From positions 3,024,486-3,088,485 of the forward strand of contig NZ_JH993797.1 of assembly GCF_000316115.1 (NCBI RefSeq): a stretch of 64,000 bases of DNA. Direction: 5' to 3'. The DNA is from Leptolyngbya sp. PCC 7375. Lineage in GTDB: Bacteria > Cyanobacteriota > Cyanobacteriia > Phormidesmidales > Phormidesmidaceae. Position 1 is the stretch's first letter. Each line of letters opens with the position of its first letter. This document shows positions 9,774 through 19,322 of this stretch, piece by piece. Made by a program: the position numbers and the translations under genes. The notes beneath the pieces are model-generated. The model was not told the origin of the DNA. It made no database searches and saw only the letters and a list, made by a program, of their open reading frames with translations.

Positions 9774-11345
9774 ATGTATGCCGCTACCCTGGGGATGCAA
9801 TCGGGAATTCTGATGAATAATTGCAACCCCGTCAATAGTTTCATGGTTTCCCCCAGCGTTTTAAAGACGACTCCTCGACTTCTCAATCGCTACAGTATTC
9901 AACAAAACTTAGGGGCTCGCCTGGGTCGTAGAACGATGCTGGGGTACGACCACACCCGCCATAGCTGGGTTATCATTAAATACTTATGTTTTGACGATCC
10001 ACTTCAAGCAAACGATATCAACCGTTTTCACCAAGAAGTCAAAATCCTTAAAAGTTTGAAGCATCAGGCTATTCCAGCTTACTACGACAGCTTTGAGATC
10101 AAAGACCATGGCTATCACGGCTGCATGCTTGTACAAGAATACATTGAGGGTAAATCACTATATACCCTGATCAATACTCAAAGAGTCTTTACCGAAGAAG
10201 AGATTCGTAAACTGGCACAACAGATTTTAGCGATCCTTGATTATCTACACACCAAAAAATCACCGATCATTCATCGTGATATCAAACCTAGCAGTTTTGT
10301 GCTGAATACCCTCGCTAGTTCTACGCCAGGTGATCTCTATTTAGTGGACTTTGGCTTAGTACAATGTGCTAGCACAACTCAAACTGATACAGAAACTGAT
10401 ACAGATACCCCCATTCTCATCTCAGGGACTCCAGGCTACCGCCCACCCGAACAACTGGGAGATCGGGCCATGCCTGCCACAGATTTATACAGCCTGGGAG
10501 CCACACTCATCCATCTTGCTACGGGAAAACATCCCAACACGTTGCCCCAGAGCGGCCTACGTCTGTTGTTTAGCCAAGAATTAGAGCATATGAGTCGGCC
10601 CCTCAAATCTTGGTTACGCTGGCTCACCCAACCCAAGCAACATAAACGACCCATATCCGCAAAATCTGCCCTGAAGGGATTAGAGCAAGCTGATGAGATT
10701 TTTTCCTCATCTCACTGGCTATCCTTCAACAGTCTTAGTCATCGTTTGCAACGCACGTTTTTAGAAACAATGGCCCCAGCCAACACCCAGCTAAAGATTC
10801 TTGAATACAGTCAAATGTTAGAGGTCTTGTTTCCCCCATTGGGCTGGAAAAGCAGAAAATTCTGCCTGGCCATGCTTCAGACAATCGCGAGCGCAGCAAT
10901 TGTATGGCTTACGTTTAGAGGGTTTTTATACTTCTGGCCCCAGCTAGTCAACGTTTGGCAACAGTTATCTATTATTATCATCGGGCTGGGATGGACATAT
11001 TTTAACGTACGCTCTGGGTACCGAGGATTTAAAGCTATCTGTTCTAGTCTTTTCCAACAGATCAGCATTCAGCTATTGCCAGAAATTATTTTGTTGGGGC
11101 ATCGGTTCCCCTGTCGGCCAGTTGACTATAAAATCAATACCTATAAACGCGATATTGAAGATATTCATTTCCAAAAAGATAGCTCTCTCATCAAGTTTTT
11201 CCTACATAATAACCGCACCATCGTTGGCAAGCTAAAATATACGCTTTCAGCCAAAGAGCTGGAATTAACTCAGTCAGAAATCAGTTGGGTGAATGACATT
11301 TTACAACTTTGGTTAAAGCAGCCATCTTCTACAGGGCTGGCATAA
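9774..11345 (+). CDS. Membrane-anchored Ser/Thr protein kinase with altered catalytic loop
   Basis: Hanks-type kinase of about 523 aa. Numbering from ATG 9774, the kinase domain spans about 38-310: the invariant lysine in VIIKYL (K69), the catalytic loop HRDIKPSS (D169), DFG (D192) and SGTPGYRPPEQLG as the APE region. The loop normally ends in N (HRDxKPxN), the second metal ligand; here it is serine (S174), so activity may be weak or altered. Two hydrophobic stretches follow near residues 365-405 (IVWLTFRGFLYFW and LSIIIIGLGWTYF), then a soluble tail of about 110 residues, so the kinase faces the cytosol. The start is uncertain: ATGs at 9774, 9813 and 9843 all precede the domain. Confidence 0.85.
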   Translation: MYAATLGMQSGILMNNCNPVNSFMVSPSVLKTTPRLLNRYSIQQNLGARLGRRTMLGYDHTRHSWVIIKYLCFDDPLQANDINRFHQEVKILKSLKHQAIPAYYDSFEIKDHGYHGCMLVQEYIEGKSLYTLINTQRVFTEEEIRKLAQQILAILDYLHTKKSPIIHRDIKPSSFVLNTLASSTPGDLYLVDFGLVQCASTTQTDTETDTDTPILISGTPGYRPPEQLGDRAMPATDLYSLGATLIHLATGKHPNTLPQSGLRLLFSQELEHMSRPLKSWLRWLTQPKQHKRPISAKSALKGLEQADEIFSSSHWLSFNSLSHRLQRTFLETMAPANTQLKILEYSQMLEVLFPPLGWKSRKFCLAMLQTIASAAIVWLTFRGFLYFWPQLVNVWQQLSIIIIGLGWTYFNVRSGYRGFKAICSSLFQQISIQLLPEIILLGHRFPCRPVDYKINTYKRDIEDIHFQKDSSLIKFFLHNNRTIVGKLKYTLSAKELELTQSEISWVNDILQLWLKQPSSTGLA

Positions 11346-11457
11346 TTCGTGACCGTTGTTACGGATGCATTAACCAGGTCAGGCAGAAAAGCCAGGGAAA
11401 GAATAGAGCGCTTTCCCATACACTAGAGTTTAGTCTCCGTATTGCATTGGCCGTTCT

Positions 11458-11958
11458 ATGCCTCAATTTGCCACTGCCCAAGATCAACGTTATGCCCAAG
11501 CATTAATGCAGCCCGCGTTAATTCGCATTATTGACAATATTCGTAAACAGCTAGATGCCTCTGATTGGGAGGGGTCTTATCGAGACGATATGCGATGGCC
11601 AGCAGAGACAACGGCTGAACAGAAACAACAATACTTAGCGCTCCAAGAGATGTTAGAAAAAGCAACGCCTGAAGAGCATGATCAAATTCAGGCCACGCTT
11701 GCCCAGTTGCCATCTCCTGACCATCGGTATACCCTATGCCTTAAAAAGCAAGATCAACAGCAGGAAATCGATGTTTGGCAGCTGTGCTATCGGCTCTGTA
11801 ATGCAGCGGATACAACAGATACAAAAAATCATACTAGCCCCATCACCATAGATACAAGCCTATTGAACCTGGAAATGGGTGATGTGGATTGGATTGCCCT
11901 GGATAAAAAAGCTAAGCAGCTAGTGGAAGAGACTTTTCAAGCCTTGCCCACCCCCTAA
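11458..11958 (+). CDS. Conserved small acidic protein of unknown function, 166 aa
   Basis: It starts about 110 bases after the kinase gene in the same direction, so they may share a transcript. The protein is hydrophilic and helical, with the segment DASDWEGSYRDDMRWP and a run of Q/E-rich helix (AEQKQQYLALQEMLEKATPEE). I see no signal peptide, membrane segment or catalytic motif. The last ~45 bases overlap the truncated integrase frame on the other strand, so the natural C-terminus may have been changed by that rearrangement. I do not recognise a named family. Confidence 0.65.
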   Translation: MPQFATAQDQRYAQALMQPALIRIIDNIRKQLDASDWEGSYRDDMRWPAETTAEQKQQYLALQEMLEKATPEEHDQIQATLAQLPSPDHRYTLCLKKQDQQQEIDVWQLCYRLCNAADTTDTKNHTSPITIDTSLLNLEMGDVDWIALDKKAKQLVEETFQALPTP

Positions 11959-12706
11959 GGAATTTAACGAAGTCCAAGTAATGGGCATGGTTAGCTTTAA
12001 ACTCTGCGAGGATGCAGACATATTCATCCTGAGTAAAGGGTCTGGGGCGTTGCTTCGGAGGCACCTTCACCCTGGCATTTACCCGTGGGTTTTCGGCTAC
12101 CAGCTTCTTTCCGATCGCCCAGCTCCAACAACTGCGAATCATGCCGATACGTTCCTTAGCCGTTGACGGGGCTAGGCGTTTTACCAGCCAATCGCGGAAG
12201 TCTAAAGCATGGTCCTCAATGACCCGATCCGCCTGGCGGCTACCAAAGTAAGTTTCAAGTTGCGATCTCAAGCCAAAGTACTTATCTAGCGAGTGTTTTG
12301 TTACCTGACGGCGCTTCCAATCAACATACTTCTGATAGAGCTCCAACACTGTTGGGCTGTCAGTCGAGTCATAGCGATATTTCACCAGCGACTTATCAAA
12401 CTGTCCCGCCAATATGTCGGCCCAAATTATAGTGGCTTTAGCTGAAGCCAAAGCACGATTGGCTGGGGTGTCGAGCAACCCGACTGCCATCACATAGCGT
12501 TTACCCTGGTAGCTCCATCGCAACCGTAGCCAGCCACTATTAACATTTACTTTTACCTCGCCCCTATGGGCGCGCTTTGCAGACTCAACCACCAGTTTTC
12601 GTAGACCAATTACGGACCAATTTACGTCGTATTGTGACGTGACAATAACGCTTTCAGGCGTCACCGTCGACCAATTGATAATTGACGAACCCTGATTTAA
12701 AAACAC
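11912..12706 (-). pseudogene. Truncated tyrosine-recombinase integrase (catalytic domain missing)
   Basis: Residues about 50-100 (VKVNVNSGWLRLRWSYQGK) are an arm-type DNA-binding domain of phage integrases, and residues 110-215 are the core-binding (SAM-like) domain. The protein then reaches HYLDFVKFL, exactly where the catalytic domain with its R-H-R-Y residues should begin, and runs into unrelated sequence near 11960. It therefore cannot recombine DNA. It begins only about 30 bases downstream of the 3' end of a tRNA-Pro fragment on the same strand, the usual position of a tRNA-targeting integrase. The nominal start is GTG. Deletion of the 3' part probably joined it to the neighbouring 166-aa gene. 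Confidence 0.8.
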
Positions 12707-12707
12707 A

Positions 12708-12731
12708 AAAACCGCTGATATCAGCGGTTTT
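12708..12731 (-). terminator. Terminator after the tRNA fragment
   Basis: A perfect 24-bp palindrome is followed on the minus strand by a T-rich tract (TTTTTGTGTTTTT). It sits just after the 3' end of the tRNA-Pro fragment and before the integrase frame, so it is most likely the original tRNA terminator. Confidence 0.65.
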
Positions 12732-12737
12732 CATCAA

Positions 12738-12780
12738 TCGGAGCGGCGGGATTTGAACCCACGACCCCTACTACCCCAAG
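12738..12780 (-). tRNA. 3' half of tRNA-Pro(GGG), attachment-site remnant
   Basis: Read on the minus strand, the sequence gives an anticodon loop TTGGGGT (anticodon GGG), the 3' anticodon stem, a T-arm with GGGTTCAAATCCC and an acceptor strand CGCTCCG plus discriminator A. No D-arm or 5' acceptor strand precedes it, so it is not a working tRNA. Phage-type integrases commonly carry the 3' half of their target tRNA as the att core, and an integrase remnant lies directly downstream. Confidence 0.8.
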
Positions 12781-13081
12781 GCCATATTCGATAGAGCTAT
12801 AACCCTTGGTATACAAAGTCTTCGCAAAATCAGTGGAAAGCATCATACCCAAATTGTACCTATTTTGGGCCAAAATTGCCCCGATTAAGTTTACAGCCCT
12901 TGGGTGGTTTTTGGGCGATGATGGCTCCTACTTATGTGTAGTAGGGGTCATCATTGCTGTCGTATGATGGCGGCTGCCGTATGATGGCAGCTATAGAATA
13001 GATGTACCTATTCGATGCTCGACAGTCAGCGGATGGCTACGATTCAAATTGAATCAGGGCTCAGTCCTGGAGGTAAGTCCT
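12781..13081. other. Intergenic region with an inverted copy of part of the tRNA fragment and a short tandem repeat
   Basis: No gene is seen. The 12-mer at 12938-12949 is a perfect inverted copy of 12763-12774 inside the tRNA fragment, and it is itself half of an imperfect hairpin (about 12917-12954). Near 12960-12990 the unit CGTATGATGGC occurs twice, 18 bases apart. The promoter of the following Uma2 gene should lie here. Confidence 0.5.
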
Positions 13082-13672
13082 ATGCCTACTGAAGCCAAAT
13101 CTAGGATGACTTTTGAAGACTATCTGACCTATGACGATGGGACGGATAGTCGTTACGAGTGGATTGATGGAGTGCTGGTTGAAATGCCAACGGAATCTGA
13201 ACTGAATGCATGGATTTCGTTTGCGCTTCAACTCTATTTCATTAATGCAGGTCTGATTAAGCCTCGGCTCACCCATCGCTATAGTTGTGAGTTGGAGGTG
13301 CCTGTCCTTAAGCCGAAGCAGGCTCGTAATCGGTTTCCTGATTTGGTCATTCTGCGACCGGAGCATATTGAGCTGACCCAGAAACGCCTGACAATTCGTT
13401 TGGATATGCCTCCGCCTGTGTTGGTTGTGGAGGTGGTTAGTCCAGGGAAGGTCAATCGAGATCGCGACTACGAGGAAAAGCGTGATCAGTATGAGGCGCG
13501 GGAAATCCCAGAATACTGGCTGCTCGACCCGGAGCAGGAAGTCGTGATGGTGCTGACTTTAAAGGATGGTTCGTATCAGGAAGCTATTTTTAGCGGTAGC
13601 GATCGCATCGTTTCCTCTACATTCCCAGATGTCGATCTGACTGCTGAGCAGGTTTTGAACCCACCTGAGTAG
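13082..13672 (+). CDS. Uma2 family endonuclease (DUF820)
   Basis: 196 aa. The N-terminus RMTFEDYLTYDDG and the core FPDLVILRPEH, then LVVEVVSPGKVNRDRDY, then EKRDQYEAREIPEYWLLDPE, are the PD-(D/E)xK signature of the Uma2 family, which is greatly expanded in cyanobacteria. Acid residues in FPD and VVEV with the following K form the predicted nuclease centre. The ATG at 13082 is preferred over the upstream one at 13049 because a ribosome-binding site (GGAGG) lies 8-9 bases before it. The cellular role of these proteins is not settled; many are mobile or defence-associated. A HIP1 site lies inside the gene. Confidence 0.85.
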   Translation: MPTEAKSRMTFEDYLTYDDGTDSRYEWIDGVLVEMPTESELNAWISFALQLYFINAGLIKPRLTHRYSCELEVPVLKPKQARNRFPDLVILRPEHIELTQKRLTIRLDMPPPVLVVEVVSPGKVNRDRDYEEKRDQYEAREIPEYWLLDPEQEVVMVLTLKDGSYQEAIFSGSDRIVSSTFPDVDLTAEQVLNPPE

Positions 13673-13818
13673 GTCATCAGTGACTGGGGACTTTACAGGG
13701 ATGTCAAGAATTACTTCCATATTCCGTCAGCAAAGCCACTGTCAGTATTGGCGATGTCTTTAGCCGAGTATATTAATTAGGGAACATTCGTATTAGTCTC
13801 GATTTGGCGATCGTTGCC

Positions 13819-16095
13819 ATGGCAGAGCAGCCTGCTGACTACTTGCAAGGTGTGGTGGAGCGATTGACGTTCCATTCGGCGGAGTCGGGTTATACAGTGG
13901 CTCGCTTTAAGGTACCGCGTGTTTCAGAGCCAGTAACGGTAACCGGCAGCTTTGCCAACATTCAGCCTGGACAGACGCTACATCTGGCAGGGCAGTGGCG
14001 CAATCACCCTAAATATGGTGAGCAGTTCCAGGTTTTTAAGTATCGGGAGACGAAACCTGCCACCTTAACAGGCATCGAAAAATATCTGGGTAGCGGCTTG
14101 ATTAAAGGTGTGGGGCCGGTTACGGCAAAGCGAATTGTGGCCCACTTTGGGTTAGAGACCCTGGATATTATTGAGCATGATATTGAGCGTCTGCAGGAAG
14201 TGCCGGGGATTGCTCGCAAGCGGGTGCAGATGATCAAGAGAGCCTGGGCGTCGCAGAAGGTGATCAAGGAGGTGATGCTCTTTCTCCAGGGCCATGGGGT
14301 TTCGACTACCTACGCGGTGAAAATCTTCAAACAATACGGGGAAGATGCAATCGAGGTTGTCAGTAACAATCCCTATCAGTTGGTCCAGGATGTGTATGGC
14401 ATTGGCTTTATCACGGCAGATACGATTGCAAGGAATTTGGGAATTGCACCGGGGTCTACCTTTCGATATCGCAGTGGTCTGGTGCATGTACTCAATGCGG
14501 CAGCTGAGGAGGGTCATTGCTTTTTGCCCCAGGAAGAGTTGGTGGCTAATGGGGTGAAATGTTTAAGCCTTGAGGAGCATCAGCCAGACCCTGAACAACT
14601 GACCAAACTGATTGCTGAGATGGGCCAGGATGGGGCATTGATGCGACAACAGCAAGATGATCAGATTGCCTGTTATGCACCAGCATTTTATCAAGCAGAA
14701 CGGAATCTGGCAGAGCGGATCCAAATACTGCTAGCTCAGCCCTTAATCGTTGATATGCCTAGGGTGAATCGCTGGATTAAGCGGTTTGTTGACGCTACAG
14801 GAATGCCTCTGTCAGAAGAACAACGGCAGGCAGTAGAAATGTCGGCCAGTCAGCGATTATGCATTCTCACTGGGGGACCGGGCACTGGCAAAACTTTTAC
14901 CACGCGTACTATTGTGGCGCTGTGGCATGCGATGGGGAAGACGATTGCCCTGGCCTCGCCCACGGGTCGGGCATCGCAACGACTCAGTGAGGTGACCCGC
15001 AAGGAAGCGAAGACGATGCATCGATTGCTGGAGTTTGACCCCAGCACTATGCGATTCAAGCGGGACCATGAGAATCCACTGCCGGTGGATGCGGTGGTAG
15101 TGGACGAAGCTTCGATGCTGGATTTGTTTTTGGCTCATTCGCTGATTAAAGCGATACCGCCGACAGCTCAATTACTGCTGGTAGGGGATACTGATCAGTT
15201 GCCCAGTGTGGGACCGGGGAATGTGCTGGGGGATTTGATTGCTTCAGGGCAAGTACCTGTTTTGCGACTGACGCAGGTGTTTCGACAGGCTCAGGCGAGT
15301 CGGATTGTGCAGAATGCCCATGCTATCAACCGAGGGCAGTATCCGGCACTGGAGTCGGTGTCGGCCTCGCCTGTGACGGACTGTTTGTGGCTGGGTGCGC
15401 CAGAACCAGCGGATGGGGTACAGGGGATTCAGGATGTAATTCGTGATTTGGTTCCTAAGCTGAGATTTGACGCCGTAAAGGATGTGCAGGTGCTATGTCC
15501 AATGACGCGGGGAGAGGTGGGGACTCGAAACTTGAATCAGGTGTTGCAGGGGTTGCTGAATCCGCCTGGGCTAGACAAGGCGGAGATCAGTCGGGGGAGT
15601 CTCACTTTACGGGTGGGGGACCGAGTTATTCAGCAGGTGAATGATTATGACCGGGATGTGTTTAATGGCGATCTGGGGACCATCATCAGTATTGACCTGG
15701 AGGAGCAGGAGGTGTCAGTTCAGTTTGAGGAGCGCTGTGTTACTTATGATCGGGCAGACCTGAATGAGATTACCCTGGCCTGGGCAGTGACGATTCACAA
15801 GAGTCAGGGGTCGGAATATCCGGTGGTGATTGTGCCAATGTATATGCAGCACTATCTGATGCTGAGTCGGAATCTGTTGTATACGGGGTTGACTCGGGCG
15901 AAGAAGTTGGCGATTTTGGTGGGGCCGAAGCAGGCGATTGGGTTGGCGGTGAGGCAGGTGAAGGCCAAGGAGCGGTATACGTTGTTAAGTCAGAGGTTAG
16001 CGGGAAAGGTATTAGAGGGTTGCTGCGATCGCAACCCAGGAATGGACGCTTGCCTGGACCAGTACAACCATGTAGGAGTTCGTGTAGTTGAGTAA
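13819..16095 (+). CDS. recD2: RecD2-like ATP-dependent DNA helicase
   Basis: 758 aa from ATG 13819 (a TTG at 13804 is possible). The N-terminal OB-like region (QGVVERLTFHSAESGYTVAR) and the helix-hairpin-helix segment (YLGSGLIKGVGPVTAKRI) define the RecD2/TraA family, which works without RecBC. Helicase motifs: GGPGTGKTFT (Walker A, about 352-359), VVDEASMLD (Walker B), LLVGDTDQLPSVGPG (motif III) and VTIHKSQGSEYPVV (motif VI region). RecD2 unwinds 5' to 3' and takes part in repair and fork maintenance. No clear ribosome-binding site precedes either start. A HIP1 site lies near the 3' end. Confidence 0.92.
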   Translation: MAEQPADYLQGVVERLTFHSAESGYTVARFKVPRVSEPVTVTGSFANIQPGQTLHLAGQWRNHPKYGEQFQVFKYRETKPATLTGIEKYLGSGLIKGVGPVTAKRIVAHFGLETLDIIEHDIERLQEVPGIARKRVQMIKRAWASQKVIKEVMLFLQGHGVSTTYAVKIFKQYGEDAIEVVSNNPYQLVQDVYGIGFITADTIARNLGIAPGSTFRYRSGLVHVLNAAAEEGHCFLPQEELVANGVKCLSLEEHQPDPEQLTKLIAEMGQDGALMRQQQDDQIACYAPAFYQAERNLAERIQILLAQPLIVDMPRVNRWIKRFVDATGMPLSEEQRQAVEMSASQRLCILTGGPGTGKTFTTRTIVALWHAMGKTIALASPTGRASQRLSEVTRKEAKTMHRLLEFDPSTMRFKRDHENPLPVDAVVVDEASMLDLFLAHSLIKAIPPTAQLLLVGDTDQLPSVGPGNVLGDLIASGQVPVLRLTQVFRQAQASRIVQNAHAINRGQYPALESVSASPVTDCLWLGAPEPADGVQGIQDVIRDLVPKLRFDAVKDVQVLCPMTRGEVGTRNLNQVLQGLLNPPGLDKAEISRGSLTLRVGDRVIQQVNDYDRDVFNGDLGTIISIDLEEQEVSVQFEERCVTYDRADLNEITLAWAVTIHKSQGSEYPVVIVPMYMQHYLMLSRNLLYTGLTRAKKLAILVGPKQAIGLAVRQVKAKERYTLLSQRLAGKVLEGCCDRNPGMDACLDQYNHVGVRVVE

Positions 16096-16354
16096 CCAGG
16101 TCCCAAATAGCAGGGCTGCGCTGCTAACCGTTAGGCAAAATAACCCATGAAATCGTCAGTTGCCTGATAATAAAGTTTTTAAGGAATTTCAGGGATAGAA
16201 GTCAGGGCTTCTATAGTATTTGAAGTATAGAGCATCATCATGAATCCAGAGTTCACTGCTATATTCCGAAGGAGGAATGCTGATTCACAAATTACACTAA
16301 TCCAGCTTGTTAGGTTCTAATAAACTTATTTGTGATCCCTTAGGAGACAACACA

Positions 16355-17257
16355 ATGCTTAAGGGCAAGTGTAAGGAACACAATGTGATTTTGAGAATCG
16401 CGATCAGTTTTCTAATCGGCATAGGAATTATATTTCTCTTTAATCCTCATGTATTGGCTCAGGCGAGTAATTCTGAGGGCTCAAGTTCAATCGCTGTTGT
16501 TGGTGTGATTTTGGGTGGGCTATTTGGAATTATTGGTGGCATTGCAGCTGCGATAGTAACGAGCACTCAAAAAATCAAGGAATTAAAAGAGGAATTTAGA
16601 CTCCATGAGAAGGAGCAAATAAGGAAAGAAATTGCCCAATTGAGGAGAGATTATCTGAATCCCCTCAAGCTTTCTGCCGATGAGTTGAAAGAGCGACTTA
16701 AAACCCTTAAGAATAAACAGTCAGATGGTGCTGAAGCGGCAAGGGTAAGACCTTGGTTTGTTACGATTAAAGATTACATTACCCGTGATTACAGGCCCGA
16801 TAAAAATTTTTCTTTTTCCAATTGGTGTAATGGTGGTGAGGGATATTTTGCCGTTTCAACTCTTTATCTAACCCTTGCCTATTTCGCTACTGCAACTCGT
16901 ATTCGTGAAGAAATGCCCTTTACGATTTTAGTACCTAAATACAACGAGTATATAAAAATACTCACCAATCACATTGAGAAAACAAGAATGGATTTTGGTG
17001 GCACCTATGGGATTTGGGAGGAAATTCAGGATTCTATAGGGAGGATTGCACTGCGGTCGGATGGTGACATCATGGACTATAAAGCTTTTTATACCGCTTT
17101 GATGGACGATCGCACGTGCTCGGCTTTCCTCAGAATGGCTGATTATTATGTGGACTTTAAGGACAAAGATTTTGCATCAATCATTTCTTCATTAGAGGCC
17201 TTGTTAGACGAATTTGATCACGATGGTGTTTTGTATAAGGAGTTGATAGAGGCTTAA
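16355..17257 (+). CDS. Membrane-anchored protein of unknown function, 300 aa
   Basis: The ATG at 16355 has an AGGAG site 8 bases upstream, better than the upstream TTG at 16307. The N-terminus has a signal-anchor (VILRIAISFLIGIGIIFLF, about residues 11-29, ending VLAQA) and a second glycine-rich membrane segment (VVGVILGGLFGIIGGIAAAI, about 48-67). A charged coiled-coil stretch follows (KIKELKEEFRLHEKEQIRKE), then a helical soluble domain of about 170 residues with several conserved-looking tryptophans. I do not recognise the family. It is flanked by unrelated genes in the same direction with gaps of about 80-260 bases. Confidence 0.75.
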   Translation: MLKGKCKEHNVILRIAISFLIGIGIIFLFNPHVLAQASNSEGSSSIAVVGVILGGLFGIIGGIAAAIVTSTQKIKELKEEFRLHEKEQIRKEIAQLRRDYLNPLKLSADELKERLKTLKNKQSDGAEAARVRPWFVTIKDYITRDYRPDKNFSFSNWCNGGEGYFAVSTLYLTLAYFATATRIREEMPFTILVPKYNEYIKILTNHIEKTRMDFGGTYGIWEEIQDSIGRIALRSDGDIMDYKAFYTALMDDRTCSAFLRMADYYVDFKDKDFASIISSLEALLDEFDHDGVLYKELIEA

Positions 17258-17340
17258 CAAATACTGGAAAAGTAACCCTTGGAAAAACTCAATGTAGACA
17301 GCCTAAACCCAATAAACGTTTCCTACATGGAGGTATGGAT

Positions 17341-19266
17341 ATGGCTGAGATGTACATGTCTGAGCGCTTTGGTGCCTGGCAGGTAGGGAATGATCCCAGC
17401 CAGGGAGCAGCCGAGTTTAAGCTATTTTTCCCGAACAGAAGTAAGGATGCCTCTCAATATGAGGATAAGGGAGGAACGTATGGCGATCCTCAAATTACCT
17501 CGATTCAGGTGGTAGGAGACTTCCAGGCTCAGCTGGGGCAGTCTCCTTGGGATATTGGTCAAGCTCCTCAAATGCAAAAAGCGGCCCATTCCAAGGGCTG
17601 GGTCTGGTCTTATCGAACGCCGACCAATTTACAGGCTGGATTCTACGAATATAAGTACTACCTTACCTTCAATAATGGGGAAACCCGTTACGTAGGCGAT
17701 CCCTGCACTCGCTACGGTGGTAGTGAAAACCAAAATTCGGCCTTCGTCATTGGTGGGAGCGCTCCTACCAATAATCAGGTCAGTCCCTTAGCCCATGGCC
17801 GCAAGCACCTCCGCGATCTGATCGTTTATGAACTCATGATCGATGACTTCACCGATGAATATCGCGGTGCTCGTGCGCCTCTAGAGGCTGTTCGTGACAA
17901 GCTAGATTACCTGCAAACTGACCTCGGCATTAATGCCATCCTATTCATGCCCTGGACAGCTTGGCCCAGTCAGAGTTTCAGTTGGGGCTATATCCCTCAC
18001 CAGTATTTCTCAGTGGAATACCGCTATGCCAATGCTCTCAATGCTCCGGCTGAGAAGCTTTCCTGGCTCAAACGACTGATCAATGAATGTCATCAGCGGG
18101 ATATCCACGTGATCATGGATGGGGTCTTCAACCATGTGGGCGATGTGCATCCTCAGACCAATGCTCAGGGGAAAATTATTGCCAATGGGTTTCCCTATCG
18201 CTGGCTCTATCAGGACTATAAAGATAGTCCCTACGCTGGCGTTTTTGGCGGCACCTTCCCAGGATTGCTGGATTTGGACTACCACAATGGCTGTACCCAG
18301 GAATTCATTCGGGATGTTTGCTTCTACTGGATTGACTCGTTCGGCATCGATGGTATCCGCTTCGATAACACCACCAACTTTTACATCAAAAACGAGACCA
18401 AGGGGTTACCCCAACTGCTGACCGACATCCGCAACCATGTTAACGATCCCAATTTCTCGTTAACGCTGGAGCACTTAAATCTGGAAGCCAGCCAGATTAC
18501 TAATGACACAGTTGCTGACAGCTACTGGAATAACGAACTCTATCAGCGGACTTTCGACTACCTCTGGCATGGCAACATCGATTCCCGTATTGTCAATGCC
18601 CTCAATACCCATTCGGGATTAAATGCTGACAAGGTGGCCACCACCTACATTGACAACCATGACCATTCCCATGTTGCTTGGCAAGCTGGAGCCCGGAACA
18701 ATGCTGGAGCCCTGGAATGGTACCGTACCCAACCCTATGCCATTGCCCTCTTTACCTGTCCGGGATCACCCATGATCCAAAACGGTCAGGAATTTGCGGA
18801 AGACTACTGGCTGATGGAGGATGATAAAGGGTCAAACCGTCGGGTCAAACCCCGTCCCCTCCGATGGGACTTTCTGCGAGACAGTATCGGCTCCCAATTG
18901 TTTAGCAATACTTACCAAAAATTAATTAGCATCCGCAAAGCGCACGCTGGACTTCGCTCCAATCATATTTACCCAGACACCTGGGAAACCTGGCAGACCC
19001 AATTTAATCCTCAGGGATATGGTGTGGATGTGAATAAAGGGGTCGTTATCTACCATCGGTGGGGCAATGCGGATGATGGTGCGCTGGAACGGTTTATCAT
19101 TGCGATCAACTTTTCAGGTGACCATCAGGTCGTCAATATTCCTTTCCCGGCTAATGGAAGCTGGGAGGATTTGCTCAATCAGCAGACGGTAACTGTTCAG
19201 AATTGGTGGTTGCTCAACCAAACGGTCAACTCACACTGGGGACGGATCTTTTACAAGAAGAGCTAG
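17341..19266 (+). CDS. GH13 alpha-amylase-family glycoside hydrolase
   Basis: 641 aa. An N-terminal CBM48/E-set-like domain (about 1-135) precedes a TIM barrel with the four GH13 regions: DGVFNHVG (I, D260), GIDGIRFDN (II, nucleophile D342), LTLEHLN (III, acid E377) and YIDNHDHSH (IV, D441). A beta-sandwich C-terminal domain closes the protein. No signal peptide is seen, so it probably acts in the cytosol on glycogen or maltodextrins; debranching, trehalose-type and amylase activity cannot be told apart by eye. The start at 17341 is chosen over 17335 because GGAGG lies 7 bases before it but only 1 base before the other. Confidence 0.88.
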   Translation: MAEMYMSERFGAWQVGNDPSQGAAEFKLFFPNRSKDASQYEDKGGTYGDPQITSIQVVGDFQAQLGQSPWDIGQAPQMQKAAHSKGWVWSYRTPTNLQAGFYEYKYYLTFNNGETRYVGDPCTRYGGSENQNSAFVIGGSAPTNNQVSPLAHGRKHLRDLIVYELMIDDFTDEYRGARAPLEAVRDKLDYLQTDLGINAILFMPWTAWPSQSFSWGYIPHQYFSVEYRYANALNAPAEKLSWLKRLINECHQRDIHVIMDGVFNHVGDVHPQTNAQGKIIANGFPYRWLYQDYKDSPYAGVFGGTFPGLLDLDYHNGCTQEFIRDVCFYWIDSFGIDGIRFDNTTNFYIKNETKGLPQLLTDIRNHVNDPNFSLTLEHLNLEASQITNDTVADSYWNNELYQRTFDYLWHGNIDSRIVNALNTHSGLNADKVATTYIDNHDHSHVAWQAGARNNAGALEWYRTQPYAIALFTCPGSPMIQNGQEFAEDYWLMEDDKGSNRRVKPRPLRWDFLRDSIGSQLFSNTYQKLISIRKAHAGLRSNHIYPDTWETWQTQFNPQGYGVDVNKGVVIYHRWGNADDGALERFIIAINFSGDHQVVNIPFPANGSWEDLLNQQTVTVQNWWLLNQTVNSHWGRIFYKKS

Positions 19267-19322
19267 CCAGATCTAGTAAGAGCAATTGTTGCAATTGCTT
19301 AAGGAAGTCATCTCAGCCCAAG

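Noticed and set aside
11371..11400. ACCAGGTCAGG resembling the conserved loop of SRP RNA
   Set aside because: The following GGAAGGAAGCAG part is missing and no long hairpin forms around it; treated as chance.
12738..12780. Functional tRNA-Pro gene
   Set aside because: The D-arm and 5' acceptor strand are absent in the upstream sequence, and there is no sign of an intron.
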